A stretch of 31,509 nucleotides of DNA from Asparagopsis taxiformis (Eukaryota > Rhodophyta > Florideophyceae > Bonnemaisoniales > Bonnemaisoniaceae): assembly GCA_030407315.1 (NCBI GenBank), contig JALQPE010002257.1, positions 1 through 31,509 of the forward strand, in the 5' to 3' direction. The position numbers and the translations under genes are program-made. The notes under the pieces were generated by a model that was not told the origin of the DNA, searched no databases, and saw only the letters and a list, made by a program, of their open reading frames with translations. Of this stretch, positions 1-10,682 are shown one piece after another. Within the stretch, counting starts at the first letter, position 1. Each line of letters starts with the position of its first letter.

Positions 1-1
1 C

Positions 2-324
2 AATGAAGGGAACTGTAGGTCTGGAGCAGCCGCACTTGCTTACCATTCTGCTACTCAGGTTGTGCAAAATACTCTGACAATGCTGGGCATATCGAATAGG
101 ATATTTAGTGCTGAGACTGAACGTGGAGATGTCTCTGAAGATGTGACCACAAAATGACATCTTCATACGTAAACTTCCGATCTGCTATTCGTAATGCAGC
201 AAAAAGCAAAGACCTGCGCACAATTTTCGAGCTGTGCGATCAGTCTCGGGCGGAGTTGGAATCAAAGTTTGGTGTTCGAATCGAAGACAAGAAGAGTGGT
301 TTGTCAACTTGGAGCAGAGAATAA
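2..324 (+). pseudogene. Broken coding fragments, unknown family
   Basis: A frame is open from base 2 to a TGA at 154-157, where it overlaps an ATG (ATGA) that opens a 56-codon frame (154-324, ending LSTWSRE). A further short frame starts at 325. The peptides have a balanced, protein-like composition (for example DLRTIFELCDQSRAELESKF), so I read this as the 3' part of a gene broken by indels rather than random open sequence. I do not recognise the family. The 5' end lies outside the window. It may belong with the fragment at 473-837, since both lie on the same strand in shifted frames. Confidence 0.3.
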
Positions 325-472
325 ATGGCTGGAGACAAGTGGGGCATTCTTCTCAAGGGTGCCGTGATGAGAATGGGGCAAGTGCCAAAAGCGAAACGCG
401 AATAAAGTCATACAGAGAACTAACAGCAGTGCGTAAAGATTTCAAATCCTTGGCAGCCATGTCCACACAAAT

Positions 473-837
473 GTGTCTTCTTCAACACAAATCTTTGATT
501 CACTTCATTTGGGCGTAGTTCTGGATCTGCATCGACTGCTGATGCCAAAATTTTTCGCCTGTAAAGGGGATGGCAGTTGTATCCGAGCGACATACGTAAA
601 CTGGAACTGTGAACTGCGATCGGTCATTGTAAAAGAAGAGACACACTGGAAAAATGTTCCTGGGCACGAGATTGTGATCTTTCGATATCTTCAATTGATC
701 AAGGAAGTTTGTGCAGTGTCATTGCAGCATAAGGGGTAGTGGTCCCACAAAGGAGCTGCTTTTGAGGTTGCTGTCAGCGAAATTGGAATTCGGTTAACGG
801 ACATAAGCTTCATTTGAGACCTCAAAATCGCTGCATT
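473..837 (+). pseudogene. Possible OTU-type cysteine protease relic
   Basis: The frame reads FFACKGDGSCIRA, then NCELRSVIVKEETHW, a TAG stop at 737-739, and then in the same frame WSHKGAAFEVAVSEIGIRL until a TGA at about 835. OTU deubiquitinases have a catalytic D-G-x-C block, then an LR-x-x-V helix, then a W-G/x-x-E-[LF]-x-A-[LA] block, in that order, and all three have recognisable counterparts here. The spacing between the first two is much shorter than usual, so a deletion must be assumed. With an internal stop and no clear start, it would be a relic. The match rests on short motifs and is tentative. Confidence 0.28.
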
Positions 838-844
838 GTGCAAC

Positions 845-853
845 AAAAAAAAA
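845..853 (-). terminator. RNA polymerase III terminator of tRNA-Tyr
   Basis: Nine A on the plus strand read as T9 on the tRNA strand, 11 nt past the discriminator base. This is a standard Pol III stop and supports an active tRNA gene on the minus strand. Confidence 0.8.
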
Positions 854-863
854 TTGAAGCAGA

Positions 864-962
864 TCTCTCGACCTAGAATCGAACTAGGGACATTTTGATG
901 GTCGACGAAACACTACAGTCAAATGCTCTTTGTTGTGCAGAAACCAACTGAGCTACCGAGAG
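864..962 (-). tRNA. tRNA-Tyr(GTA) with two probable introns
   Basis: The minus strand folds as a tRNA. The acceptor stem is CTCTCGG (962-956) with TCGAGAG (871-865), discriminator A864; C1-G72 is the eukaryotic tRNA-Tyr identity pair. D stem: GCTC (953-950)/GAGC (928-925). Anticodon stem: TTTGA (923-919)/TCAAA (898-894). T arm: CCTAG-TTCGATT-CTAGG (888-872). The anticodon loop is CTGTAG plus a 13-nt insert plus A, giving anticodon GTA at 916-914 and an intron at the canonical 37/38 site (912-900). The D loop (949-929) is 21 nt instead of about 8-10, implying a second intron of roughly 11-13 nt. Removing both leaves about 73 nt. A T9 terminator follows. Nuclear tRNA-Tyr genes in eukaryotes usually carry the 37/38 intron; D-loop introns are rare and known from red algae such as Cyanidioschyzon. 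Confidence 0.88.
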
Positions 963-3323
963 TCCACGCACTGGGCGGCTGGTGCTGAAATTTTGATATA
1001 TTTAAATTTCAGTGAATTGAACCTGTCACGCTCTATGTGCTTTTCGTTACCAAATCCCCAGCCATCATTGTTGACAGTGACAGTACAGTTGGAAGGACCC
1101 TATATAGGCACAGATATACAACTAGATGCACACAACGGACCGCTTTTCTTGTGGTTTGCGGGTGCCGCCGTTTCACATACACGAGAAAGATCAACGAAAA
1201 AGGGTATTATGCTCTTCTAGAATCTACACCTGGGTGGAATATTAAGCTTGCAACAAAATCTGGGGGAAAGAATCTGCAATCTCTTCACTCAAAAACACTC
1301 CAAGCACTTCTATTTGTTAATATACCGTAGAAAAACATTTATGATGGAATACAAAAAGCTTCAACCATGTAACAAACAGTTGCATTCCATTTCATAGCTG
1401 GAGAAGCAATGCCGCTTCATCAAACATCAGCAACAGACAATGAATAAGATATTGATTCTCTTGTTGTATCGTCAAACACGATGGCAGCACATGAGCAGGT
1501 TGTTGGACTTTGAACAAAAATGGGGGTATTGGAAAGTAGGAGGTACTATCGGAGGACAAGGATGTACACGTAATACATTGGTGGCATAATTGTTCGTGCT
1601 GAAATGGAACCAGCAACTAGGCTTGCAGAATTCCACATGAGTGAACAGCCATGACCATTTGCATACAGAGGTCTTGTGGTCCACAAGGACAGCAAGATAT
1701 AGTGTAATCCGTGACATCAAACAGACGGCGACTGGGAGTGTGAGCTGATATTTTTCTTAGCTGAAATATAGCGCGAGCGTGTTGAACATGCAATAGGTTT
1801 GGCCGTTAGTCTACAAACTGCATATGACCTGATCTTGATCGTGCATTCCGCACACGCACGGGAATTTTGTTCTATTCCTGTTTCATTTGTTGCTTTGTTG
1901 GAGAAGCACGCACGGTACATGTGTAGAGCGGCGAAGGCTTGCATGTACAGGAAGGACGGATCATGATGTGGAGGCAGACATGGGAGAGAAATTAATTGAG
2001 CGTATGAAGAAAATATGGTGGACATGGGAGGAACTTGGTAGAGGAGGTGACTATGACAAGGAAGTATGGGCAAAAGAAATGGGCAAGCAAGCTAATGGAG
2101 CTGTTTACCGTAAGCTCATTGTTGTCGAATGTTTCAATTCAACAGCGCAACGATGACATTGATGGGTATCTCAAGTAGTGCAGCGCGTTACTGGAGTGCA
2201 TATGTGTGGTGCATGTGTATGACGAAATAATGTGTGGACCAATGCAGGAGCTGAGCTGATACGGTTGCGGTAATTGGCAAGCAAGCAACGGTTGCAGTGG
2301 AATCGATGGCACGGGCATGAATAAATTCAGGGAAAATGTTTTATGGCGAGTTGAGCGACGTAAGTCAAAATATTAGCTATTGTAATGAGATCATGACGGT
2401 AATAAGGTTTTGTGAGGAATCGCGAGTGAAACAGTGCACACCTTGTTATGAGAGTAGTCTCGAGACTGTGGAATTGTGTGTGATTTGTGGGACACGACAA
2501 AGTTTGCTTATCGGCAACAGCAAGCAGAAATGATTCCCAGTGCAGTGCTATGCATTTCGCAATAATAGGCAAGAACAGCCGAGGAAAGACGAGGCCAGTG
2601 GAACGACTGGTGCAAGTTGAAGATGTGGTGCGAATGGTATGTGACATACAGTGTGTGGCAGTGTGAATTGTCTACGGAAGATATGCGAGTGAATTGAGTA
2701 ACATGGAAGGGTTTTGTGGAAGTGTCGTGGTTTCCAGATATCCCATGGTGGTCAACTTGTGTCCATACAGAAATACAGTTGTATGATTGGTCGACAAATC
2801 GATCTGGCAGTGTTCGTAACGCCAATCAACTTGAAGTGCCGGTCGCTTTGAAACTACACGTCACGGACTCATCGGACCAGTGGAAGAGTGCATTGAAAGC
2901 TGTCGTTAAATATCTACGGTGAAAATAAAGCGTGAATTTGTTCAACTGGTCGGGCCACGACAGGCAGACAGGGATGCTTTAGAGTCAGTCGCAAACATGA
3001 CCATCTCGACGCGTACCGTACCGTGCATTGGCTGCACAGTGATGGAATGCGCGATATCCTGCGGGCCACTGTAATTGATCTGCGCGCGCACTGCGACTGT
3101 CCAATGGCGTCCATCAAAGTCTCTAACAGGCTAATATTCACCAATCATAAAGTGAGTTGACTTGCGTTACGTCGTGCAAGTGTAATTTCTGCTCGCGCGT
3201 CGACATGGTGCCGTACAGTGCAAAGGCGACGGCCTGCTGCAGACGGACAGCGCACGCGCGCAGTGAATTGAACGGTGGCGGATTAATTGATGTGATGCGC
3301 TCGAGCTAGTCAGCTGTTACAAC
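963..3323. other. No confident gene
   Basis: I see only short frames on both strands, without recognisable domains. One plus frame near 1887-2156 has a plausible peptide (EKLIERMKKIWWTWEELG) but no family, and fragments near 1480-1700 (for example RAEMEPATRLAEFHMSEQP) are interrupted by stops. These may be remnants of an old gene or element. No tRNA, clear repeat or promoter was recognised. Confidence 0.4.
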
Positions 3324-3837
3324 ATGTACACTGTCGTGGTGCCGCCTCACGTTTCACTTGCATGTTTGTATAATTCCACAACAGTGAGCTCGCCACCTCA
3401 CAGCGTGTTGCAGTGGAATATCGTGACACACTGCACATTCCCGCTCGTTATCAATTTACGAGCCGCCGTGTCTCATACGCGACTCGAGAGACCGCGGACC
3501 GCGCAATCGCCCATAGACGCATTATCTGGCTCGATGGGCCCACTGGATGACATCACCGCCCCAGCGCCCGGCTTACTACCCGCTAAAAACTTGTGTAACT
3601 TTTCGTCGTTTGCTCCCCGCTTCCCGCATCTGTACTCACGCTACTACACCAGCGCTCCTACCTCCTTAATTTCTCTCCATAAATATTACTCATGTCGTTG
3701 CGACATCAACTGAGCTCAGCTCAACTCCACTGAACCAACCTCCCTACCGACCCTATTGCACTCCCCCCATCCATTCCCTGTTCATTTGCGACCGACTCCG
3801 CACCCCCGCTCAGGCCGTGCTCTGCCTATGGACGGCC

Positions 3838-4712
3838 TGCTGCGTTCGGAATTCGCCCTCGTGCTGCGCGACTCTCTCAATTCCACCCCCGTCGTCATGT
3901 TCTCCCACCCACCACCCCACCCATACCCTCCCCACCGAAGAAGCCTCGCGTAACTGATGTCACGATGCGCTGCAATATGCAACTCGAACGCGTCTTTCCT
4001 TTGCGCCCATGCCTACCTCTCCCACATCGCCCCTCCCCTCTTCTAATCTGCTTCAATCGCCTATGTCTGTACCGCCTTTCAAAACCGAACCCCGCATGCT
4101 ACCTGTTGATAATCTCGCTCTCCTCTCTGCTGCTGCGCCCGACACCAACCCGCACACTACTCATCGCTCGACCACTCACAAGCGCAAACGCGACCCACAC
4201 ACTCTTCCCATCGGTCCCAGACCACTGGACGTTCTGGCAACGGTCAGTGAGCTCCAACTCAGACCAGAACCTCATGCGCCGCCCAGTCGCACCTCTTCCC
4301 GCCGAGTCCTGCTCGTGTGCTGATGAATGGACTACCGAGTTCTCCTGTCATTCAACTCCTGTTACACCAGTAGCAGACGAAAAGAAGAAACCGAGGTCTA
4401 GGACGTCAAGGGCAAACAATGCTCTTTCAAAGTCGAATTCATCGGGCAGAACTTTTGCTTGCGCCCAGTGTCCGTCGACATTCTCTCAGCAGTTTAATCT
4501 TAACAAACATGTTCGTGCTGTTCATGAGAGGCGCAGACCGTTTGAATGCGAAACTTGTCATGCAAAGTTTCAACAGAAGAGTCATAGGACGATGCACAAC
4601 CTCGCTGTACATGAGAACTAAGACATTTGGGTGTGATCAATGCAATGCATCGTTCAGCTGGCGCGGCGTGTTGAAGAAGCACCGCAAGAGCATTCATGGA
4701 CTTGACGACTAG
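3838..4712 (+). pseudogene. C2H2 zinc-finger protein, frame-broken
   Basis: Three C2H2 fingers lie at the 3' end: FACAQCPSTF...HVRAVH (about 4450-4527), FECETCHAKF...HNLAVH (4537-4611) and FGCDQCNASF...HRKSIH (4625-4697), with stop TAG at 4710-4712. Fingers 1-2 are in one frame, which ends at TAA 4619-4621. Finger 3 is in the next frame, so an indel sits exactly in the linker. Upstream the coding signal also moves between frames: MDGLLRSEFALVLRDSL from 3838, PPKKPRV near 3935 (a possible nuclear signal), then FKTEPRMLPVDNLALL from about 4078 in a third frame. The protein would be a small nuclear DNA-binding factor with a Pro/Ser-rich N terminus. Repeated frame changes suggest a decaying gene, sequence errors, or unrecognised short introns; no clear GT-AG pair sits at the finger 2/3 junction. 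Confidence 0.6.
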
Positions 4713-6240
4713 CCTTTATGTGTGTTGCTTAAGCTGCTTGTGATTAGAAATATTGTGTTGTTTGCAATTGATCCCGATTAACCGTCTATCACTATTTGGC
4801 ATGTCGACTCCGCGAAGCTTTCGGGGTTACAGAGCCACTTACTGCACATATTGTACGCTTCTACTGATTATACGTGTTGCATTTAATAGCGCGCGTTCAA
4901 CTTTTGCCTACATAATGAATTTGCTGCCTGTTTATAACCCAATCCAATAAACGAGTGAAGTGTGAGTATAGAAAAGTGTGCTGATCTGAATGCAAGGTGC
5001 GTTACAGTGCTAGCGCGTTGGTGGGCATGTTTACGCGCGGGTTGTGAACGGACTCGAGTTTTGTATGCACTTTGGGACTGGTTGGTTTTACGAACGATAC
5101 GTTTAGTAAGTGCGGACGGCGGCGGAGCGGTTGACGGCAGCTGCTCGTCAGCGAACGAGTACGGCGGTTGAGACGGGCGGCGCGGTTAGCAATGGCCCGG
5201 TGTACAAAAGAGACACAGTTCAGGAGCGAGTGGCCCCGCTCGTTAATCATACGCGGACCAGTTTGCAGAATGCAGGGGTTTGATTGGCCGCAACATTATG
5301 TCGGGGCCGTTTTATCGTGACAAAATATCAGTTTCAAGCTGATGACTCACATGATTCCAACACTGTGCGTGGTTTTGCCGATGTGTAACCTACCTGGGAA
5401 TGAACAAGCCAAGTTCCACTCGACAGCAACGCTTATCCAATTGGTGCAATTCTCACACCTGTTGAAATCATCCGACACACATCTCGCTCATCCAGATTGT
5501 ACTTCAGTGCAGCACACTACAGCGCGACACAGCACACCATGCCGACGCCACGTGCACCAAAAACCCACTGCGAGCACAATGATTCGTTACCATCACTTTC
5601 GTCGATGCAGCCTGCCCTACTCCCGACTTGTTGCCGCCTTCTCAACCACCTTCCCGCGCACACTCCCTGCACTCATCCTTGTAATCGGGAATGTTCTATG
5701 CAATCACAATCTCCAGCACTGTATGTTATCTCATGTGTAGGCGATGCGATGACACCGACATTTTTCCGCATTCAACACTCGCACGTATGAAAAACGTCTA
5801 CTCAACCCTCGCAACCCGTCCAGCGCAGCAACCAAACCTTACAAATGGAATAATGTAATAAGAGGCGGCGCTGCAGTACATCACACAATCCTTCTAGGTG
5901 TCACTTTTGGTGGACTTCCCACTACACCCGAGTTCGAATATAAGCCACTTCAATCCCGGTTCCATCTCTCCTGTCAAAGCTAGCGTACTAACAATCTTCA
6001 TTCGTCATATCTCCTATGTCCAAGTGACATTCCACCTAAAACATCTCATACCATCTTTTGCGTGCGTTTCTTCCCCCCTTTCAGCAAGCGACTATCTATT
6101 TCCACCCCGTGAACTGCTGCCGCGTTTGCGAAATGATGTAAAATCCCTCGTGTCTTCTGTTCGACTCCAATGCAAATATGTTTTTGCTCTATCCATTTCG
6201 CCACCCAACCGTATTTCCACCACTCAAAATCTTACATAAC
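4713..6240. other. No confident gene; C-rich part from about 5480
   Basis: AATAAA at 4946-4951 could end the zinc-finger transcript. 4960-5250 is GC- and CpG-richer. From about 5480 the plus strand is C-rich and purine-poor, which keeps frames open by chance (for example 5342-5740 and 5497-5790). No domain was recognised in any frame. Confidence 0.35.
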
Positions 6241-6583
6241 CCGAGCACATGGACACACTTTCGCAATACCAACCTCAGAATTCATACTATTAGAAGGGGT
6301 ACAACGTCAACTCAATGCCTTCATCATTTTGAGATTCCTGTTGGAATAAACCAATAATGAAGTAGAAAAATTGGCAAATAAACACTCCATTTTTTCTCCA
6401 GATATTCATATTCAAGAAATTTTCACATCTCGAGAAGAAAAACTCTTAATGCCTCAAATTCGGGCCATGAGTTGAGAAATTCGTCCAAGTGATTCTGAAC
6501 ATTTGAGAGAAGAATATTGTTTATATTTTGTCAAGGACCATCATACGTGTACACGTGACAGATAAGAATTACATATAAACACA

Positions 6584-6612
6584 ACCTCGAGACAACGACG
6601 ACGTCTCGAGGT
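6584..6612. repeat. Perfect 10-bp inverted repeat (hairpin)
   Basis: ACCTCGAGAC (6584-6593) and GTCTCGAGGT (6603-6612) are exact reverse complements around a 9-nt spacer, inside an AT-rich stretch (6241-6680) with no gene. A second short palindrome, CGTGTACACG, lies at about 6546-6555. The function is unknown. Confidence 0.6.
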
Positions 6613-6685
6613 AAGGATTTCACTCAACAGTTATAGGCCCAGTCGCTACCACGACACACTCCCACCAACCCTGCCCATTTTCCAG

Positions 6686-6949
6686 CCATCGCTGCTGCAT
6701 CCTTCAGCCATCGCCGCTGCATTCTCCAACCATCGCCGCTGCATTCTCCAACCATCGCCGCTGCATTCTCCAACCATCGCCGCTGCATACTTCAGCCATC
6801 GCCGCTGCATTCACCAGCCATCGCCGCTGCATTCCCCAGCCATCACGGCTGCATTCACCATCCATCGCCGCTGCATTCCCCAGCCATCGCCGCTGCATCC
6901 TCCAGTCATTTACGCTGCATTATCCAGCCATTACAGCTGTTATACAGGC
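6686..6949. repeat. 22-bp minisatellite, about 12 copies
   Basis: The core CCATCGCCGCTGCATTC recurs at exact 22-base steps (6686, 6708, 6730, 6752, 6774, 6796, 6818, 6840, 6862, 6884, 6906, 6928). Units vary mostly in the last five bases, and the final two are degenerate (TCATTTACG, CCATTACAG). The period is not a multiple of three. The open frame on the minus strand (6704-6898) is a product of the repeat and not evidence of a gene. Confidence 0.9.
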
Positions 6950-7140
6950 CGTGCAACATCCCTCACTGTCGCCCCCATTTTAGCCGCCTCGAACAACCAA
7001 GCTGGATCCACTCACCCCCCCACGCCCTACGCCAGAACCCTAGATCATCTTTTAAATCCCGTAATTACCCACCCCATCCCCCCACAGCCACCCACTCTCC
7101 CGACCCCACTCCTACTACCCCTGTTGCACCTCAACCAAAT

Positions 7141-9929
7141 ATGACATCCCTAGCTGACCTCCAACAGCCGATGCTCGATACCAATTACTACGACGTTTTG
7201 GTACAGCGCGATGAAAACGAATGCTACACTCATCGATGCAATGAACTTCCTAACTGAGACTCCTGATCCCCCTCCACCAGGACACCTGCAGCACAGGAAT
7301 ACATAATGAAACAAACAAAGTTGTGTGCACTGATCCACCGCAACATACCAACCAATATATTATGAAACTCCCCAACACGACACTCGATGGTACCCCTCAT
7401 GATATAATTAACGCTGTACGCAACTATGTACACGCCATGAACGCATCCAGCCACACATCGCTACTTACAGCAGCTCGGCTGATCAAACTGCACCCCGGTC
7501 AAAACCCTCCCAATATATTGAAGCTCATGAGCTTCTACGAACAAGGATGATCAACGCTGGTTTTCCCAACATACAGGAAGAGTCTACCTCTATCCATTAC
7601 ATGATTGATGGGATAATTGATAACCCAGAATACAGTCTCATTGCCGCTGTAATGGAACAAAACCCCCCTCGTCAATTCAAGACTTTGCCAACCGCCTCCA
7701 CACTCGTCACTCCCGTCAATCTACACACAATTACCCTCCCACACACCGCCCCCATTACCCTTACCCACAAAGGTTCCACACAAAAAAACCAAACACAATC
7801 TCGATTCCCTACACAGAAACAAATGTGGTGTAACTTCCACTCATCCCCTACTCACACGACAATGAGTGCAGAGCACAAATCAGGCTCCGCCGATTCCGCC
7901 CTCACCTGCTCCGCAACCCCGCCCCACCGCCACGAGCAAGCTTGCTATCACCCTCTCTTCCGAAGAATATGACCCCCTGCGCTCACTTGCCCAAGACAAC
8001 ACCCCACCAGATCAAGAGAAAAATGAGCATGGTACGTACTATCTCGACAGTGGAGCCCACCCGACACACCTCGTCAAACCCTCCCCACACATGCACCGTT
8101 GTCTAATCCCACTCCAATCTGCCACTGCCTCACAGAATATTGGCATCACGCATACCGAAAGACACACATACCGACACCGAAAGGTAACCTTACCATTCCT
8201 AATGCGGTTACAGCACCATCCATCTCACATAATTTTAGTATCGGTCCACACCTTAGCTAAACAACATGGAAGCGTGCTGTTCCATCCATCCAAGGCTTTT
8301 GTGATTAGCAGCAGAGACACCCCCCTGAAGAGCACACCTTAGCTCAAGACACATTCCAGGATGGTCTATATAAAATCGTCACAGATGACCACACACCATA
8401 CAGTGCCAGACCGCAACATCCTCCTCCACCACAACCATCCATCCGACATCAGCCCTCCATCACCCCGACCACCGACTACGCCAACCTCAGAGGATATCAC
8501 ATCACCAATACATACCCTACCCCTACAAGGGGAGCACAAACCCAGAAACCTGACAAACCCCATCGAATAACCCCTCAATCGCTACCACACAACTAAACAA
8601 ACACCTGCACCACCGCAACATCAACTGCGCCAATCAATTACCAACAACTGCCCACACGCACAAGTGAGCTCCTCTGCCGCGCTACCGCTCACGACACAAC
8701 GGCTCCGCACCCGTCCGCTATTGAGCCAACTCCCTACACCTCAAACTTGGCACATCAGCGCTAACAAATTACGCAAACCACCCGTAACCAACTGCTACCC
8801 GCCATGACATCCCCAAAAACTTGCCTGTCCATGAAATGACATGCAGCGGCTGCAGTGACGGAAACAAACCCGCGAACACACCAGGCCACATCTCACCGAC
8901 ATTTAGTTGGCACACATATCAGCTCAGATATCTGTGGGCATTCTACCCTCCTTCACCCCAGGGCCATGTGTATGCAGCCACATTTGTAGACACACGCTCC
9001 CGATTCTCAGTCATATTCTTCCTTAAAAACCGCGCTGAGGTTACCACACACATACTCAACATCTTCGAAACCATCAAAACCACCACTGGACGTACCCCTC
9101 CTTTTTCGGGACTGAACAACGCCAAAGAATACACCTCCACATACATGCGTCGTGACGGGGCATAACATACATCACCACAACCCCATATACTCCCAGGAGA
9201 ACAGCATAGCAGAACGCCTCAACCGCACTCTCATGGATACCCACGAGCCAACTTTCCCATAGTGGACTCCCTGACGCTACTGGGCATATGCAATGATGAT
9301 TCCACTATTCATTACAACACACATACCATGATGCCATCCAGACACCCCATTCGCTGCATTCCACGACCGCCCACCGACACAAGCAAACTGTTCGCCTTTG
9401 CCAACTTGGCACCTGCTCCATAATCCTCCCACAATCTAACTATGCCCCAGATCATTCCCCTGTCGGTACATACATGGGATTGACGAAAACCATCATGGTC
9501 ACCAACCTACGCACCGGACGAAACGAGAAAACTCGAATAGATAATTTCCGTGAGTACTCATCACAAAGTGATCCACCGTTTACAACATTTCTGTTTTGTC
9601 ACCACCCTCCGAGACCCCCACCACAATACTCACCACGACCCCAAAAGCCTATCCAGGCACGCTCCTTCCCGACTCTGACCTATGGAAATAGCTTACAACT
9701 CAGAGCTCCAACAGCTCGAAAAACATGGAACCATCAAATGGATACCACATCATCTCGTCCCGAGAGGAGAAGATTATACCGCTGAAAATTAACTTCACAT
9801 ATAACGAGACCAGAAGGAAACATCACCTCCCGAAAAGTGCGCTGCACTGCCCATGGTGATCTCTTGGAACCGCACATTCACTATGACCCCTCCTGTCGTA
9901 CCGCCTGGCGGACCTCGCTGATCGAGCCG
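7141..9929 (+). mobile_element. Ty1/copia retrotransposon relic, truncated in RT
   Basis: Domains appear in copia order across several frames. Gag-like start at 7141 (MTSLADLQQP, then TFWYSAMKTNATLIDAMNFL). Protease near 8036 (YYLDSGAHPTHL, an aspartic DSGA motif). GAG-pre-integrase region (LVSVHTLAKQHGSVLF). Integrase from 8821 (CSGC, then AATFVDTRSRF, then NNAKEYTS, then in another frame AERLNRTLMDT near 9210). The start of reverse transcriptase lies at about 9680-9929 (ELQQLEKHGTIKW, AHGDLLEPHIHYDP). The first integrase Asp (YLWAF for the usual DLW) and the second (LNN for DNG) are lost, and there are many stops and frame changes, so it is dead. It ends where an LTR fragment begins. No LTR of its own was found upstream. 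Confidence 0.7.
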
Positions 9930-10411
9930 TGTCGCTTCCCTATTGGGTACCCACTTACGGGATGTGCCAATCAGAAGGCACCAGCCACTGGCGTGTTTCC
10001 TATACTTAGGACCAGCTAGGCTGACAAATACCCCACCGGGCCTATCGGCCCCGGCCAAGACCCCACAAGGGTAAATTTTAACTTAGCTGATCAGCCATAC
10101 ATTACAATGTAAGCCTATTGGCGATGACCTCGGGGTAGGCGAGCGCCAGTAATTGGTTTCTGATTGGTCCTAACTGGATATTTATTCCTAACCATAACCC
10201 TAGCTTACAGTAGACTTAGTAATAACACTGCCCTGGAATAGCCAGTAGGCACGGTTTCTAGAGTAACGTAACCTCAAGTGAATTACGACCCACTGGAACA
10301 GTGTTCGCATACCTATTGTTCACCCCTCTCCGGAAAACCTTAGGGTTAGCCAACAGCTCGACGGATTACGTCACTCGCTCTATCCATACGCCTCTCGCGT
10401 GAGCACCCCGT
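9930..10411 (+). repeat. Chromovirus-type LTR fragment (5' part)
   Basis: This stretch parallels the LTR at 21578-22200. Shared blocks in order include TGTC...CCTATTGG, CCAAT, GACCCCACAAGG followed by AAATTTTAACT, GATATTTATTCCTAAC, AGCCAG, GGTAACGTAA-like, AACAGTGTT, and CAGCTCGACGG followed by TTACGTC and GCGTGAGCACCCC. Similarity stops near 10411, about 480 bp in, so the 3' third of the LTR is missing or replaced by the GGACGTCC-rich block. The TATA box of the intact LTR is degraded here. Its 5' end (TGTCGC) abuts the copia RT relic, so it inserted there. It could be a solo LTR later truncated, or a piece of a lost element. Confidence 0.75.
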
Positions 10412-10423
10412 CTGTGTTTCTCG

Positions 10424-10640
10424 GAATGGACGCGGACGTCCACAACCTCTAGTACACCTAGTATTACTAGGCGGACGTCCATGTTCTCCAGTATTTTTGG
10501 ATGTCCGCCTAGAACCGGACGTCCATGCGGTCTAGTACGTCTAGTATTACTAGGGGCGACATTCATTGTTTCTAGTACCACGGAATGTCCCCCTCGGGAT
10601 GGACTTCCGCATGTCTATGTCCACCTAGGACGGGCGCCGG
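10424..10640. repeat. GGACGTCC-rich palindromic repeat block
   Basis: The palindrome GGACGTCC occurs at 10434-10441, 10473-10480 and 10517-10524, with variants such as GGATGTCC at 10499. A unit of about 38 bp, starting CGGACGTCCA and ending CTAGTATTACTAGG, is present at 10433-10471 and 10516-10553. The same GGACGTCC/GGATGTCC motifs terminate the MITE-like repeats at 12064-12126 and 17464-17476, so this block may be a degraded or end-to-end cluster of the same family. Confidence 0.5.
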
Positions 10641-10682
10641 TTCAGAAATTCAAAAATTTCGACCCCAGAAATTTCTGCCGCC

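Noticed and set aside
2716..2922. 68-codon plus frame
   Set aside because: No domain, no neighbours supporting a gene, and length within chance expectation.
6704..6898. Repetitive minus-strand peptide (QRRWLGNAAAMDGECS type)
   Set aside because: Produced by the 22-bp minisatellite; the DNA repeat explains it.
6686..6949. CRISPR array
   Set aside because: The 22-bp units are contiguous with no spacers and there are no cas genes.
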